DNA of 64,000 nt from Zarea fungicola (GCA_900169235.1 FWCC01000068.1:1-64000); one strand, 5' to 3'. Counted from the first letter of the stretch, positions 10,555 through 22,839 are shown. Numbers and translations are program-made. The notes: a model not told the origin generated them from the sequence alone.

Positions 10555-12166
10555 TTAGTAGTCGTCATAATAACCATCGTAGGTGCCCTGCATAGCCTGT
10601 GTGCTCACCCACTCCTCACTTGCCAGTCCCTCTCTAAATCGTTCTTCCAGATTCTCAGGATCCTTGTCGAAATCGCAAGCAAAATCACACTCTGGTGTCG
10701 TGGTTTCGCCAAAATATTTACAAATCTCGGCATGTCGACAAGAGTGAATGGTTTCACAGTAGAGCGCGAGTGCTTGCAAACTGCGAAGTCGAGCTTGATA
10801 GCTCGTTCCATCCTTTGAATCGCCCTTGACCATGCGAGTCACCCGCTCCAAATCCTCACGGCTGTAATACAGAAAACAGTAGCTGGCATTCCCGTCTCGG
10901 CCAGCACGGCCAGCCTCTTGGTAGTAGCCCTCAAAGGATTTTGGTAGCCGCCAATGTACGACAAAGCGCACATTGTTCTTATCGATGCCCATTCCAAAAG
11001 CAGTGGTAGCTACGATTATATCGTAGCCCTGCTCGTTGATGATCCACCTATTGAGCGTATCTTCCTTGACCTCCTTGGGCAGCTTGGCATGGAATGGCCG
11101 CGCACCGATACCTTGGGCACGCAAAGCAGCGGAAAGCGTTTCGCACTCGTCCCTGGATATTGTGTAAATAATACCAGGTACATTTTCGACTCTTTCGCCC
11201 AACTGGCGTAGCTCGTCTTTGCGCGGCTCTGCTCTGCGGCGGTCATAGACAGACTGAATCCAGCTCACAAAGTCAGACAGCCGGTTATCGTCTTCATCTT
11301 TTGTATATCGTATCTCGATATGCAAGTTTGAGCGCGAAGGGCTCATCAAAAACGTCTTCATTCTGTCTGGCGTGGTATCGAGGCGTAAGACGCCCAGTAT
11401 GTCTTGCCGCACACGGGGGTTCGCCGTAGCCGTCAAGCACATGATGGGTACCGTTGGGAATGTCTCGCGGAACCAAGAAAGCCGTTTAAAATCTTTCCGA
11501 AAGTCATGGCCCCATTCGGATATGCAATGCGCTTCGTCAATCGCAATGCGAGCCAGCTCTTTTTGCTCATGCACGCGCTGCAGGCGCTCGCGGAAGCGCG
11601 AACCGGCACAAAGTTCTGGAGTCACGTATAACAATCTTGTCAACGGGTGACCTGTTTCTAGATCGCGGTGAATTCTTTCTTTCTCGGTATACGGAGTATT
11701 GCTGTTTAGTGCACTTGCATTGATTCCGCAAGAGCGCAATGCCTCTACTTGATTGATCTGCAGGCGTCAGCGCCATCTCGCAGCTGGCGGTGGTACAAAT
11801 TACCTACCATTAACGACAACAATGGTGAAATGACTACTGTAACTGCAAATTCTTAGTAAATTTTAAAGATAATGCGCATGGCGTCTTGTAGGCGCACATA
11901 CTGCCAGTGTCAACCACAGCAGGGAGCTGGAAGCATAAGCTCTTGCCAAACGACGTCGCTGCTTGGACATAAATATCATATCCACAAAGGGCTGCTTCAA
12001 TTATTTCGCGCTGATATGGCCTGTAGGTATCTATTATCAGCTAAAACTCGTATTTATACGTTTTTATGCCGGGTTGCTGATACCGAAAGTCAGCTTTGCC
12101 AAACTGGCGACGCAGCGTGAATCCGATATCAGTGCAGGAATTGGTTCGTTGCAGTGCTGTCGGCAT
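10555..12166 (-). CDS. short RecQ-family ATP-dependent DNA helicase
   Basis: Exons on the minus strand are 12166-12084, 12020-11902, 11842-11808 and 11757-10555 (479 residues). Joined across three introns of 50-63 nt, they restore the RecQ motifs in order: motif 0 (FRPYQREII), Walker A (TSFGKS, Lys about 54), motif Ia (SPLLSLM), DEAH (about 153-156), TATA motif III and the motif VI region (QEAGRAGRDG). The 35-nt third exon is needed to complete motif Ia. After the helicase core comes a RecQ zinc subdomain (CRH...YFGE...C..ACDFD), whose usual last Cys is Asp here. The protein then stops, with no RQC winged helix or HRDC domain. RecQ enzymes unwind DNA 3'-5' in recombination and replication repair. 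The start ATG at 12166 is in frame, but an upstream non-coding or short coding exon cannot be excluded. Confidence 0.8.
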
Positions 12167-14206
12167 GTTGCATTGGCAGAGCTGTCGTTTTCCTGCTGAA
12201 ATCTTGCACTATCGACCGTAGAGTATTACAAACGCGTCTTTTTGCAACGATTAGCGGTAATATCACGTCAACGCAATGACGAGCCGAGCGTGGACAAAGG
12301 AAACGTCTTGCCTCGTGGCGAAGATCCACTACAGCTTGTGCAAGCGTCTAGAATCCACAACCACGCTCAAACGAAGCTCCAAGAGGTTAAAAAATAAAAT
12401 AGGGCTATATGAATTATAACTGAAACGGCTAATTCTTTATATTATCTATATTGCTAAATAAATGAATAAATACTACTTGCATTATAATTTACTTACAACT
12501 GGTGGATGCTGCAACTCGTTGAATTTCTTCGCAAAGGGCGAGAAAAGAATTGAGATAGAGGTGAAAGTGCTTTACGTCGATGGGAGACTTTAATCATGTG
12601 GAAAAACTGGATTTACAAAGCAGTATTCATCGTAGAGGTCGCAGACAGAGGGAAATGGACCAGACATGTGGCAATTGAAGACATAGAACCAGCCAGAGTG
12701 CCATCTTTTTCTTTCAAAAGTGAAAATAATACTAACTGCTGCGTCAAAAAGTGACCAGCCACAACCAAGGCTTGATTATTATCCCATATCTGCGTGACAC
12801 TAACTCTTGGTGATAGTAAATGGGCTTTCTCGAACCGCCCAGTTTTGATAGGGTACCACTTTGACGACATTTTCAAAGGAAATCTCTCATCCACTTGAAG
12901 GCGAATAAATTACATTGTATGAATTCATCCTATATTGAATTTGCTGGTCAAGAGACGACTTTCGGCAAACCTCAACATATCCCTCCTTACCCTCTTATAA
13001 CAGCATACCTCCATCATAAGCATTGCGCTTTCTCGCCAACAGCTAGTATCTTGCAAAATAATAATAATAAAATGTATATTCCCCATGTCCAAAACAAATT
13101 AAAATTTTATAATCTAAGAGACATGACGCAAGATCCCGACCGAAAGTGTAACGTATTCCTAAAGGGTGCATTTGTCTAGCCACGGTAAAGTGAGCCACTA
13201 GAATTCAGCAATGCAACATGGTTGTTTTTAATTGCAGCTTATTTTACACTATCAAGCATCTATTATCTACTGGGAAAGCATTTAAGACGCGATAATTCGC
13301 TTCGTTAGTTGGCTGTGACTCTATTTCTCCTGGCGTTGTAGAGCTCTGAAACTAGAGGCCTACGAGATCGAAAGAGCAGGCAGCCTATCCGGTTTCAAGA
13401 GGTTTTAGACTGGAATAAAGAACTTTATTGGACATGGTATTTCTATTGCCCATGATCGTATGTACTGTAAAAGGCACAAAAGTGCTGTATACTCATTGCT
13501 GCTGCGTGCAACGATTGCGCCCTCGTGTGAAGCAAGTCTATGCCTCGCTCAGCCCGACTTGATATCCCGCTTTAACGATTTCTTTCCGCCGCTTCATTGC
13601 ATTGGCGAGCATTTCAATCTTGAGCCAAGGACTGTGACAGAAATTCTCCCACTTAGCGACTCGAAAGACCATCTGTACACCCTCATTACGCCACTTCGCG
13701 AAAAAAAGCATGCATAACTGCTACGTAATTGTCCACGGCCACATATATTGCCAGGCAAAGAAAAATCTGCACAAAACACTGATATTAGTTGTCGATGCAC
13801 ACGTGACAAAGAGACAATCATCCTGATTTTTGTTGGGTGAGAAACATTTCTTTTTGCCAGGGTAATGCAACGAATGCCTACTTTTGGTGGCCGCCTGGCC
13901 TAGACTTAAGCCACGCTGATGCAGGTCGCCCTGCCCGGAAATTGTAGAAAGGCGCTGATGAGCCTCTCAGAAACCCGTCCATATTGGAAAAGCATATCGG
14001 GGATGCAGAGCGACAGAAGCGTTGTGTAGCTCCCTAATACTAACGATGCAGCAGCAAATAAGTTGACAAAGGGCGGTATTCAGTCACTCTAAATACCCAA
14101 CTTATCAGTATCCTTTCCCAGGACTGTTGCATTGATAAACGCGAGGAGAGGGGGCTACCTGAGATTCTAAGTATTCCAAAAGTCCCTACGATGATCTTTT
14201 CTCTTC

Positions 14207-14223
14207 TTTTTTTTTTTTTTTTT
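14207..14223 (+). repeat. poly(T) tract
   Basis: Uninterrupted run of about 17 T residues followed by AT-rich DNA, in the gap between recQ-like and sog2 genes. Confidence 0.9.
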
Positions 14224-14643
14224 AAATTTGGACATGTTTTATGTGGTATTTCGCTGCTTGATAGCTGAAACTCTATGATTCAATGTAGTTTCGATATATA
14301 TGATTAAAATCTCGAGCCCTATAAATGTCAGTTGCACGGAGTATCTGGGTCCATTATTAGTTAGTTAATAATGGCTGCTAGATGAATGAAGCCTGATAGT
14401 CAAATAAATACACCATTTTTTGCTTCTTGTCTGACTGGCTGGTCCGCTACTGCAGGGGATTCTAGCGCCACCAACGGTCGGGGCAGAGGGGACGCCAGGC
14501 TCCATTCTTGGTGACTCGCACTGTACCGTCACTGCCATTGAGTGGTCACTATACGCGCCAGGACGGGCACTAATGGCAGCGTCTGCACAGGACTGGAGCC
14601 ACTGATCGCACTGTACCTGCCCACCCACTCATGCAAGGGCCGC

Positions 14644-14682
14644 CCATCCATCCAGCCATCGACTCCAGCCATCCATCCATCA
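14644..14682 (+). repeat. CCAT/CCAG microsatellite
   Basis: Imperfect repeats of the tetranucleotide CCAT with interspersed CCAG units. Simple sequence with no evident coding role. Confidence 0.7.
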
Positions 14683-15292
14683 ATGCTTGACTAGACTGTT
14701 TGGGAGACAAAGTCAGTCAGGAGATGGCAATCAGTCAATGCGCCCTTGACCAAGCCCATCTCACATATCTGCAAACTACTTTGCTTTGATAAAACGAGCA
14801 CAAACACCTCGGCAGCCCTGGCATAATCCAGCACCTTTTGTCCAGGCCCCCCTTTGACAAATCGACGCCAGACAAACACCACGACGCCGATCCCGCCAGG
14901 CACAGGCACAGGCACAGGGTTCATCTTTGGTCCCAAACTCGTCCGTCTCGATATATATATTCAATCATCATGCACAGCGGACCCCGCATGGCATCCTCCC
15001 TTTGATAGCCTTTGATCGGCTCCAAAAAGAATCACCCCCGGATTTTCTCCTTTCTACGTGTTTAAGACCCCGAGGCGACGCTGGGGGTCTGCGCGCGACA
15101 GAGGGGCTCCTCCTGAAACATTGCTTTGCCCGCCCACTGTCACCGAAACTTTTTTTTAATAGCCACTCTTACCATCGCGGCCGCATTTGACCAAATCCGC
15201 AACTCTTTCTCCTGTCCGTTGAAACGCGTTTCTTGAAGGCGCAACCTACCAATCTTTGCGCTGTCGGCTCATCCCCATCGAGTTGATTTGCC

Positions 15293-18250
15293 ATGGAGCG
15301 GCCGGATCGCACAGATTGGCCGCCGCCGCTCGCCGCGACTTCCAATGCAGCCGTTGCTGCGGCTGCCAATACGACCTCTGCTGGCGGCCGTGGTCTCCCC
15401 GATAATCCTGCGCAGGGCCGCCGACCGGTCCCCAACTCCGCCGCGACTTCGAACGGAGCAACTCCACCGCCCCCTCCCATCCCGACTGGTACAAACGCTC
15501 CCCCCAATGGAAACCTCTCTGTATCGAGGGCCCTCACGCCGGCTCAAGTCATCAGCCTGGCCCGCGATGCCATGAATACCGCATTGGAAAGCGAGGGCCA
15601 GGCCGCCGAGGCCAGTACAGTGGGAACTGGCCTCAAATCTGGCGTCACTGTTGACTTGAGTCGAAAGAATATCCAAAAGCTGCCAGAGGAGGTTGTGGAC
15701 ATTGTCAAAGATGAGCTTGAGCGGTTCGTACAGCTTTTACACAGCTTCTTTTACACCGGCTAACTGAAACCACAGTCTTGCCCTCTCCCATAACCAATTA
15801 TCTGCTCTGCCTGTCCGCTTTTCTGAATGCACGTCTCTGCGCTACCTTAATATCCGTGGAAATCTTATCAAGGAATTTCCCATGACTGTTTGTCTTGCCA
15901 CTTGTCAACGGAATACCCCGGCCCGGCTGCTAACTGGAACTAGTTGTGCGATCTCACCTCGCTAGAAATCCTTGATCTCGGCAGAAATCAGCTGCGTACA
16001 ATACCTGCCGAAATTGTCAAGCTCACATCGCTCAAGGTGCTGTCTGTACCCAAGAATCACATCCGCGAGCTTCCGCTTTGCCTTGCCGACATGGTTTCGC
16101 TTCAGGTTTTAAAGTTTGAAGGAAACCCGATCAGCTTTCCGCCCAAAGATGCCCTCCAGCTCCAGGCATCCAGTCCTCCAAATGAAGCGAGAGAAACCGA
16201 GGTGACAGAAGTTGCCATTACTGCACACATCAAGAAGTTCCTGCGCCAATTCGCCATTAGCGGTAAAATTGAGGCAGAAGGCACTGGAGATGAATCCAGC
16301 GAGAATATGGAGACTCCTCGTTTTCCCTTGAAGCGCGCAGCCAGTGGTCGATTTCCGATCAAAGTCAACGGGTCAGATCCCGATATTCGATCTCCAAATC
16401 TTGGGATTCGGGCCCCTCCCATCCCATCTCGATCCCACTACCGGGGTCTTTCTCAGCAGAATACCGCAACCCGAAGACCTGGCGTTATGCCACTAACCAT
16501 TGGAAACGTCAATGAGCGCCTGCGAAGCAATTCTGAAAGTTTACTGAGACCTGATCGACCTGATAGTCGTAATCGACGTATGGGTATTGTCTCCAAGAAA
16601 CCCTCGGAACTAGATACTCTCGAGGAAATCGAACCGAACAACAGATTTAGTCATTATCGTGGGCTGAGCCATGGCTCTGCAATGCAGGAAAATCCCAACG
16701 GAACAAAAAGCCCGGCCACACCAACTGATAATCTTCTACAGCGCCCTATCTATGTCCGGCGGCTCTCTGTGCTGCCAGAGCGCAGGCGCGAGTCCAAGGT
16801 TTATGATCCCATAATTGAAGCGGCTAAAGGCATACTATATTCTGTTTTCCAGATACATCCCATGATTCAAATGCTCATGACATTGACAAACGATGGATCT
16901 GCCAAAAGATCCAGCCTAGAGATTGTCTTTTACAACACCAACTCACACGTCGAAGAACTAGAGCAAGAGATCCAAAAGTATGAGAACGTCATCATGGAGG
17001 AAGGAGACTACACAATACGGGACAACCAGAACGTCCACCGAGCATGCCAGACGTTGGTCAGTGCATATGGCCATATTTGCACTCTACTTGCAGACAATAT
17101 TGATACGTTTGTGAACAACGGCGATGCACGATATATTCGGTCATTGCTCATGTTACTATACAACAGCATCATGGAACTGCGAGTCACGCTATTTTCTGTT
17201 TCTTCGCAATCTGGCCAGCCAATTCGGAGGCTACAACATGAGAATAATAGTGATACCATAAAGCCATATGCCCAGAATGGCCAAGTCGGCCCTGTCCCCC
17301 TGGATAGGGCTGGGCAACAGCGCAACCGCCAAGGAAATGTGCGACATAGCCCAGGCAACTCGAGGTCGTCTTTGGACAACCAAGGTCCATACATGAGCGG
17401 CCCCCGTCGGCCCAATGCGTTTATGCCCAATGGCCAGATGAACCAGACGAACCAGACGGATCAGATGCCAATGGGACCCCCAGTCTTGACTTACAGTACC
17501 GCGGAGGAGGATATGCATTTCGAAAGGATCTTGGTCTCGCTGCAAAAGTCGGCCGAGATTGTTCTACAGGTGCTACCCAACTTTAGCGTTCAGTTATCAG
17601 GGCGTCTTCGCAGTGCAATCCAGCAGCGGGCTCCAGAAGGCGCTGTGCGGGACCTCAAGGCGCTCATCAATGTCTGCAACGACACGGTGCAGCAAAGTGA
17701 GGTTTTGAAAAATCAGCTAGGTGCGCTGAAGCGAAAAGACCCTAATCTGCGCATGCAACCTGGCTTTGGATTTTTATGCAGAAACTTCTTTTCCAGCTGG
17801 GCAAGCACAGCCGGTATGGTCAAGGAGTTGGTCAAGCGTCTACCCCTGCCACCAGACACTCGAGTTCGGCTTCGTCCTATTCAGCAAATGTTCAAAGATA
17901 CGAGCAACCTGATTGTGCAATCGCCATGGCAGCATCTCATTAGAGCGCCTGGTGCATCCGGCATGTATGCCAGTGGGACGATATCGCCTACCAACGTTCC
18001 CATTACACCGCAAAGCGCAGCCTTGGGTCCTGCGATGCAAGCCACCGTACCTGTGACGCCACAGAGTGCGTCCTTTGCCAGAGCATTCCATGGTAATGTC
18101 TTTGACAGGGCTGACGCGCTGATTGCCAATCCTGGCATTTCCATGTCGCGCAGCGGCCCAATGAGTCGTGGCCACTCGAACCTCAGCTCGTTATCCTCAA
18201 TATCGTCTATATCTTCCGACGGGGCCCCAACACCTCCGTCTAATTACTGA
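15293..18250 (+). CDS. sog2: Sog2-like leucine-rich-repeat protein of the RAM network
   Basis: Exons are 15293-15723, 15776-15887 and 15944-18250 (949 residues); introns are 52 and 56 nt. The N-terminal ~110 residues are low complexity, rich in Ala and Pro. Leucine-rich repeats follow from about 118 to 255, with LxxLxLxxNxLxxLP units such as 'LALSHNQLSALP', 'LEILDLGRNQLRTIP' and 'LKVLSVPKNHIRELP'; the first two introns fall within this repeat block. The middle is disordered and Ser/Arg-rich. The region from about 470 to the end is the Sog2 domain, with a conserved helical block around 'ILYSVFQIHPMIQMLM' and a Ser/Thr-rich tail. In yeast, Sog2 binds Hym1 and Kic1 and acts in the RAM pathway upstream of the NDR kinase Cbk1, controlling polarised growth and cell separation. 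Family assignment is firm; pathway membership here is inferred. Confidence 0.88.
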
Positions 18251-18941
18251 GGAAGGAAAAGATATTGGGAAAGAGCAGCAAAATTCAACATATTAAGCAT
18301 AACTGCAACTTTGGAATATGTATTATAATGTTATGATGGCCAAATATATCACCGGCGACAATGGAACTTATAGCTGCCGGGTTAGCATAGCAACGGAGTT
18401 TGGGATGTTTCTCTTTTCTTTTCTCTTCTTTCTTAGTGAGGGATATATGTTTTATGTTACAGGATGCAGTTAGCATATCGGAATGAATTGTCTTGCTAAT
18501 TGGGGTTTGAGATTCCTTGCAGTTATTGAATGTGCTGTAAATCTAATCGTATAGTTATCAATGAAAGACGGATTGATGGATGAAATGTAATGGATAAGAG
18601 AAAGGTCAGATGCATGAAAGAGAGCCTTGGTACGGAGAACCGCAACCCTTTTTACATTGGCTCTCTAAATACCTAATGTCAACATCGGTCCCCTTTCTAA
18701 AGTTTGTATTGTTGCATATGAAGCAGGTTGGTTTTACAGGTAGGGAGGGGCAGAGTGCGTCAACCCCCACCACACCATCCTTCAACTTAACATTGATCAC
18801 CTGCAGCTACGGCCAAGCCACTATGGAACCTCAAGTATCGTAGCCATCCATATCGTGCATGTCTAGTTCAGCCCGAGTGAATCATGACATAGCTTCAACA
18901 CCAGTAGCAAAAAAAAGAAAAAGTGAAAAACAAAAAGAAAG
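18251..18941. other. intergenic region between sog2 and the BLOC-1 subunit gene
   Basis: About 690 nt between two plus-strand genes. I see no coding region. A-rich sequence immediately precedes the next start codon. Confidence 0.5.
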
Positions 18942-19919
18942 ATGTCTGAAGTATCCACGTCAGCAGCTGTTACAATGCCGCAGAATCAGCAGCATCTGAA
19001 CCAGGCCCAGCCGCCTGCCAGCAACGGTCCCGTCAGCGCCAGCGGCGCAAGCACCACAAACACAAGCACCAGCAATGGCTCGTCACGCCGTGCCGTGGCC
19101 TCGTCCGCAGCCTCCCTCTCGTCTGACGCAACGCCGGCAACGACTACTTTGAGCGCCATGGCCGCCGGAGGCCAGGCACAGCCGCCGATGCCGCTGCCGC
19201 CGATGCCTCCTCCTCAGCTCCTCGAGACGCTCCCCTCCGCTGAGACGCAGCGGCACATTGCCGAGGCGCGCGCTGCCATCGTCGCCTCCATCGGCAACAT
19301 GCTCGACACGGAGCTGCAGGGCCGCGCGGAGATGCTGCACGCCAACGCGTCGGCGCTGGACAAGCAGGAGCGCGGCGTGCGCGCCGCGACGGACGGCCTG
19401 CGCAGGGAGCGCGAGAAGCTGGCGCGCGAGGCGGACACGGCGGCGCGGAAGCTCAAGGAGGTGGGCAACGTGCAGAACTGGGCCGAGGTGCTGGAGCGCG
19501 GGTTTCTGGTGCTGGAGGAGACAGTTAGGCTGGCAACCCGAGATGACGATGACGGCGCGGATGGATATTCGAGATCATGGTCTGGGTCTGGGTCCCGGTC
19601 GGGGGGCAGTGAGTGCAGTTGTAGTGATTGCGGGAGGACGCTGGATGGACGTCTGGGAGATGTAGCTGGGGAGGATGATGACATTGAGGAGGGTAGAGGA
19701 GGAGGAGGAGGAGGAGGAAGGGACGGACAGGGGAAGATGGATGTTGATGGAGAAGTGCTGGACAAGGGCAAGGGCAGAGAAGAGGATGCGGTGATGATGG
19801 ACGGTGTCGAAGCCATGTCTGATGCCAGCCAAAGTTTGTTTGATGGGGAATCAAGCAGTGCTAGCGGTACTGCCATTGCAAAGAACTCGGAGACGGCGTC
19901 GCTGTCACCATCGTGTTGA
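18942..19919 (+). CDS. BLOC-1 subunit 1 (BLOC1S1/GCN5L1) homologue
   Basis: Intronless, 325 residues. Residues 1-95 are Ser/Thr/Ala-rich with a Pro-Met stretch. Residues about 100-200 are helical and match BLOC1S1: an alpha-helical region with the diagnostic 'LKEVGNVQNWAEVLE' near the end, which parallels 'LKEIGDVENWA' of animal BLOC1S1. The last ~125 residues are unusual, with a Ser/Gly segment, a Cys pair (CSCSDCG), a Gly run and acidic patches. Animal BLOC1S1 is only about 150 residues, so the flanking low-complexity parts are additions. By family, BLOC-1 and related complexes act in endosome and lysosome (vacuole) trafficking. The Gly/Asp tail may be poorly conserved, and I could not test whether it is removed by splicing. 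Confidence 0.7.
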   Translation: MSEVSTSAAVTMPQNQQHLNQAQPPASNGPVSASGASTTNTSTSNGSSRRAVASSAASLSSDATPATTTLSAMAAGGQAQPPMPLPPMPPPQLLETLPSAETQRHIAEARAAIVASIGNMLDTELQGRAEMLHANASALDKQERGVRAATDGLRREREKLAREADTAARKLKEVGNVQNWAEVLERGFLVLEETVRLATRDDDDGADGYSRSWSGSGSRSGGSECSCSDCGRTLDGRLGDVAGEDDDIEEGRGGGGGGGRDGQGKMDVDGEVLDKGKGREEDAVMMDGVEAMSDASQSLFDGESSSASGTAIAKNSETASLSPSC

Positions 19920-20185
19920 TGAAGACCAAGCATCTTCTTCTGCCCCCTTTGGATAATATTACAAAGAATCACGAAATTGACGAATACCAGAAACATAGTT
20001 TAAACACGAATAACGACCCATTTCATTAGCTAAATTGTTTATATAAATCATCTATTCCTTTTTCATTAAGACATCCAACTGAACATAGCATCTGGTCCCA
20101 TCTAAGTAACGCTCCTGAAATCAGAGGGTTTGACTGGCGTTGACTCCATCACTGCTCCATCCCCAATTTTATAATACTATGCCAT

Positions 20186-21247
20186 TTATAGGAGACCAGG
20201 CAGAATGACGTAACGCTTCTTCTTGTATTTGTCGCCAAATTCCTTGCGATAGGCACTCTCCTTGCCCTTTGCCCAGATAAACATTTGCCCGCCGCCCAAC
20301 GCAATAAACAGGGCAACAGTCCAGTCGCGGCTGACAATAATGATACCAACCCACGACAGAATCTCATACATGTAGTTGGGGCACGTCACAAGGCCGAAGC
20401 CGTAGCCTGCGGGGATCTTGCGCTCCGTGCCGCCCGCAGAGCGGAGGGTTGACAGGTAGTAGTGAACTAGGGCGTTGCCAATCTCACCAAAGAGGTACAG
20501 GGCAGTGCCGGCGGCGTCAATGGTAGGCTCGCTGGCTTTCGCGGCAAGCGAGCGCGGGTAGTAGATGGAGACGGCGCAGAGGAGGCCAGAAAAGGCCCAG
20601 TAGAAGAAGCTGTTCTTGAAGATGTTGGAGACTGGCATGGTATTGGCGGAGAACTTGTGGATGAAGGCAGTCTCGAACTCGCGCTTGATGAAGTGAGCAA
20701 TAATGAGACCAAAGCTGAGCCATTGGGTATTGGACATGGGCAGGTCGCCGCCGGCGAAGATGTAGGGTCTAGCGGCGACGATGGCGACGTGGAATAGGAT
20801 AGGGCCAAAATACTCGATGAGGAAGACGGTTCGCCAGTCAATCTGGGGACCTATTCTCGGTGGTTAGTATTTGGTTTTGGAGAGAGACACTGTGTATGCG
20901 TACCGAGATCCTTGACGAGCACCTCGCCAGCATCAGAGATAGCGGGAAGATCGGCAATGCGAGCGTGGCGGTTCTTGAACGTCTTCTTGGTGGAAGGGTC
21001 GAAGAGGCCGATGCGGTTAAAGTCACTGATTCCGGACTGCTTGGCGATGGAACGCTTCACATCCTCGACTGTCGCGCCGGCAGCGAGCTCAATACTGGCA
21101 GGGAGTCGCTTGACGGGTTGCTTCGGTGCTGTAGTGGGGGAAAGGGGACAGGTCAGCTTCTAGAGAAACAAGATGAGAAAGGACAAGATTCGCCCGAATG
21201 AGAAACTCACAGCGGTTGGTAAGCTTAAGGGTGGTAGAAGCTGCCAT
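20186..21247 (-). CDS. tsc13: very-long-chain enoyl-CoA reductase (Tsc13)
   Basis: Exons are 21247-21211, 21128-20904 and 20850-20186 (308 residues); introns are 82 and 53 nt. The N-terminal cytosolic part (about 12-95) has the ubiquitin-like fold usual in this family. The C-terminal part is the multi-pass steroid 5-alpha-reductase-type domain with the motif HFIKREFE (Lys about 143) and CPNYMYE (Tyr about 247-249), equivalent to the catalytic Lys140 and Tyr256 of yeast Tsc13. The C-terminus ends KKKRYVILPGLL; its basic residues resemble the ER-resident family. The enzyme carries out the last NADPH-dependent step of the ER fatty-acid elongation cycle, reducing trans-2-enoyl-CoA for sphingolipid and very-long-chain acyl supply. 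It is convergent with the BLOC-1 subunit gene, 266 nt apart. Confidence 0.93.
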
Positions 21248-22839
21248 ATTTGCGCGATCTTTGCGTGAACAAAGCGATAATTGCACTCTGATGACGGGTT
21301 TAAAAGAAAGGATGACCTCAAGCCGTCTACGAAGTTGTTGGGAAGCTCGGCACAGCGCAAGACTTTAAAGTGGGGCGATCAAAATGACAGGGGCCAGCCG
21401 TTTGTGAGCGTGCCAGCCTCGGCAGCTTGCAATGGGCATTGACATTGCCATATTGTCAGCCTGATTTGTTTGTTGAATATGATACGTTGGGAAAGATGCC
21501 ATGGTATATCAGAATTCGTGTCCTTTGAAATTGCCCTTGTACATTTCTGTCCCTCTATGTTGCAAGCCCGCTGGTAATGATACGGTTGTACATGAGCCAC
21601 GGTACTGAACAAACAACGAGAAGAAAAAAACAAGAGCGCAACATTTAAAGCATAGCATCTTCACATCTTAGTAAAAAGGGGTCATTAAATATAGAATATA
21701 TTTTCCATAGCTTCTTCTATTATATTTTAGGCGGGATTTTCCTAATACTGATTAAAAGACTTAATATAGTACTTTAAATCTAGGGTTAGGGTTAATCAAT
21801 GTATTGCTACCACAGACGCTGGCTCGCACAGCCAGCCACAGAATTGAATGGACGGCATGCCTTTAACCCACGTGGTGATTGATTTGCAATATATTTTCTA
21901 CGCGTAGAGCATCCGCTGGCGGTAAAAAATGAGCCATTACCTTCTCAAATTGAATTGCTGCTTATTTTTCTTCTGGAGTTTCTGCAGCTTTTGGGTACCA
22001 TGGAAAATGTGCGACCGGCTGGATGTACAAATGACTTTATTATTAGGGAACTGTCACATGCGCCTCACCATACAATACCACTTACACGACACAGCAATAG
22101 CCCAAATAGAAAGGATGTATTGTTGGGCACCAAGACGAACAGAGCGCCTCTCAGGTGAATAGGGAAGCTCCATTCAAAATTAGATTCCATATTAAGCTAC
22201 ACACTGCTGTTTCCAACCCATGACAATTCCGTGTAACACAATCACCTTCGTAGCCGCAGATTCGCGTTCTGGAAAACAGATTGCATCAATTCAATAGTTG
22301 GATAATAAGGAGCAGATATTCCCTGGTCTGTTCTTGAGGCTACTATAAAAGTTGTAAAATTTCCATTGCTTTCTCGTGAAATTGACTTCGATTCCGTCTC
22401 CAGCTGCGCGTTCACCCCCCTGCCAGCTGCCAGCAAACAACAGGCAGCCTCCAAACTCGTCCCGTCTGTCAGCTGTCGGCCGATCTTTGTTTGCTACATA
22501 CACCACCCGTACATCTCGCAAGGGTTCTTCCTCGCTTTTTTTATAGTTATTCTTTCACTCTTACATGCCTTTTGCCGCTTTGATCCAAGGCTCCAATAAC
22601 ACACATCTGGCTATCAGCTCCGCTTAACCTACCAGTCGAAGCCAGAGAACCATTCAATCCGACCACTGCTTCATACGACTTTGCGCTTTGCTGCCTTCGC
22701 GACCGTCGCAAATCTCATTTTCTCTATTCGACTCTGCTCTTTGCTAAAAACTTGAAGCTTCAGACCGTTTCCACTTGCTATCCAGCTATGCCAGCGTGTC
22801 GTCTGCTCCTCTAGCCAGACATCGACGCCGCTGGTCACG
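21248..22839. other. intergenic, partly AT-rich, with telomere-like tract
   Basis: This 1.6 kb region lies between the divergent tsc13 and orphan genes. An AT-rich island at about 21655-21790 ends in a TTAGGG-like tract. The right half is GC-richer and is presumably the leader of the next gene. I see no supported coding sequence. Confidence 0.5.
21781..21794 (+). repeat. short interstitial telomere-like tract
   Basis: The sequence TAGGGTTAGGGTTA gives two and a third units of TTAGGG, the telomere repeat of most filamentous fungi, at the edge of an AT-rich island. It is short enough to arise by chance. Confidence 0.5.

Larger units (their letters stand above)
12167..15292. other. AT-rich gene-poor gap
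   Basis: This 3.1 kb region between the RecQ start and the Sog2 start holds no supported gene. Stretches around 12390-12500, 13040-13110 and 14200-14420 are strongly AT-rich, and open frames are short with no recognisable family. The right edge (about 14930-15290) is GC-richer and is probably the Sog2 promoter and leader. A CCAT microsatellite and a T tract lie inside. Confidence 0.5.

Noticed and set aside
12613..12894. A 93-codon minus-strand frame in the AT-rich gap
   Set aside because: No family features, no homologous motif and no splice context. Length is within chance expectation.
19214..19996. A 260-codon minus-strand frame opposite the BLOC-1 subunit gene
   Set aside because: Its Ser/Pro-rich translation mirrors the low-complexity plus-strand gene, whose BLOC1S1 motif is clear.
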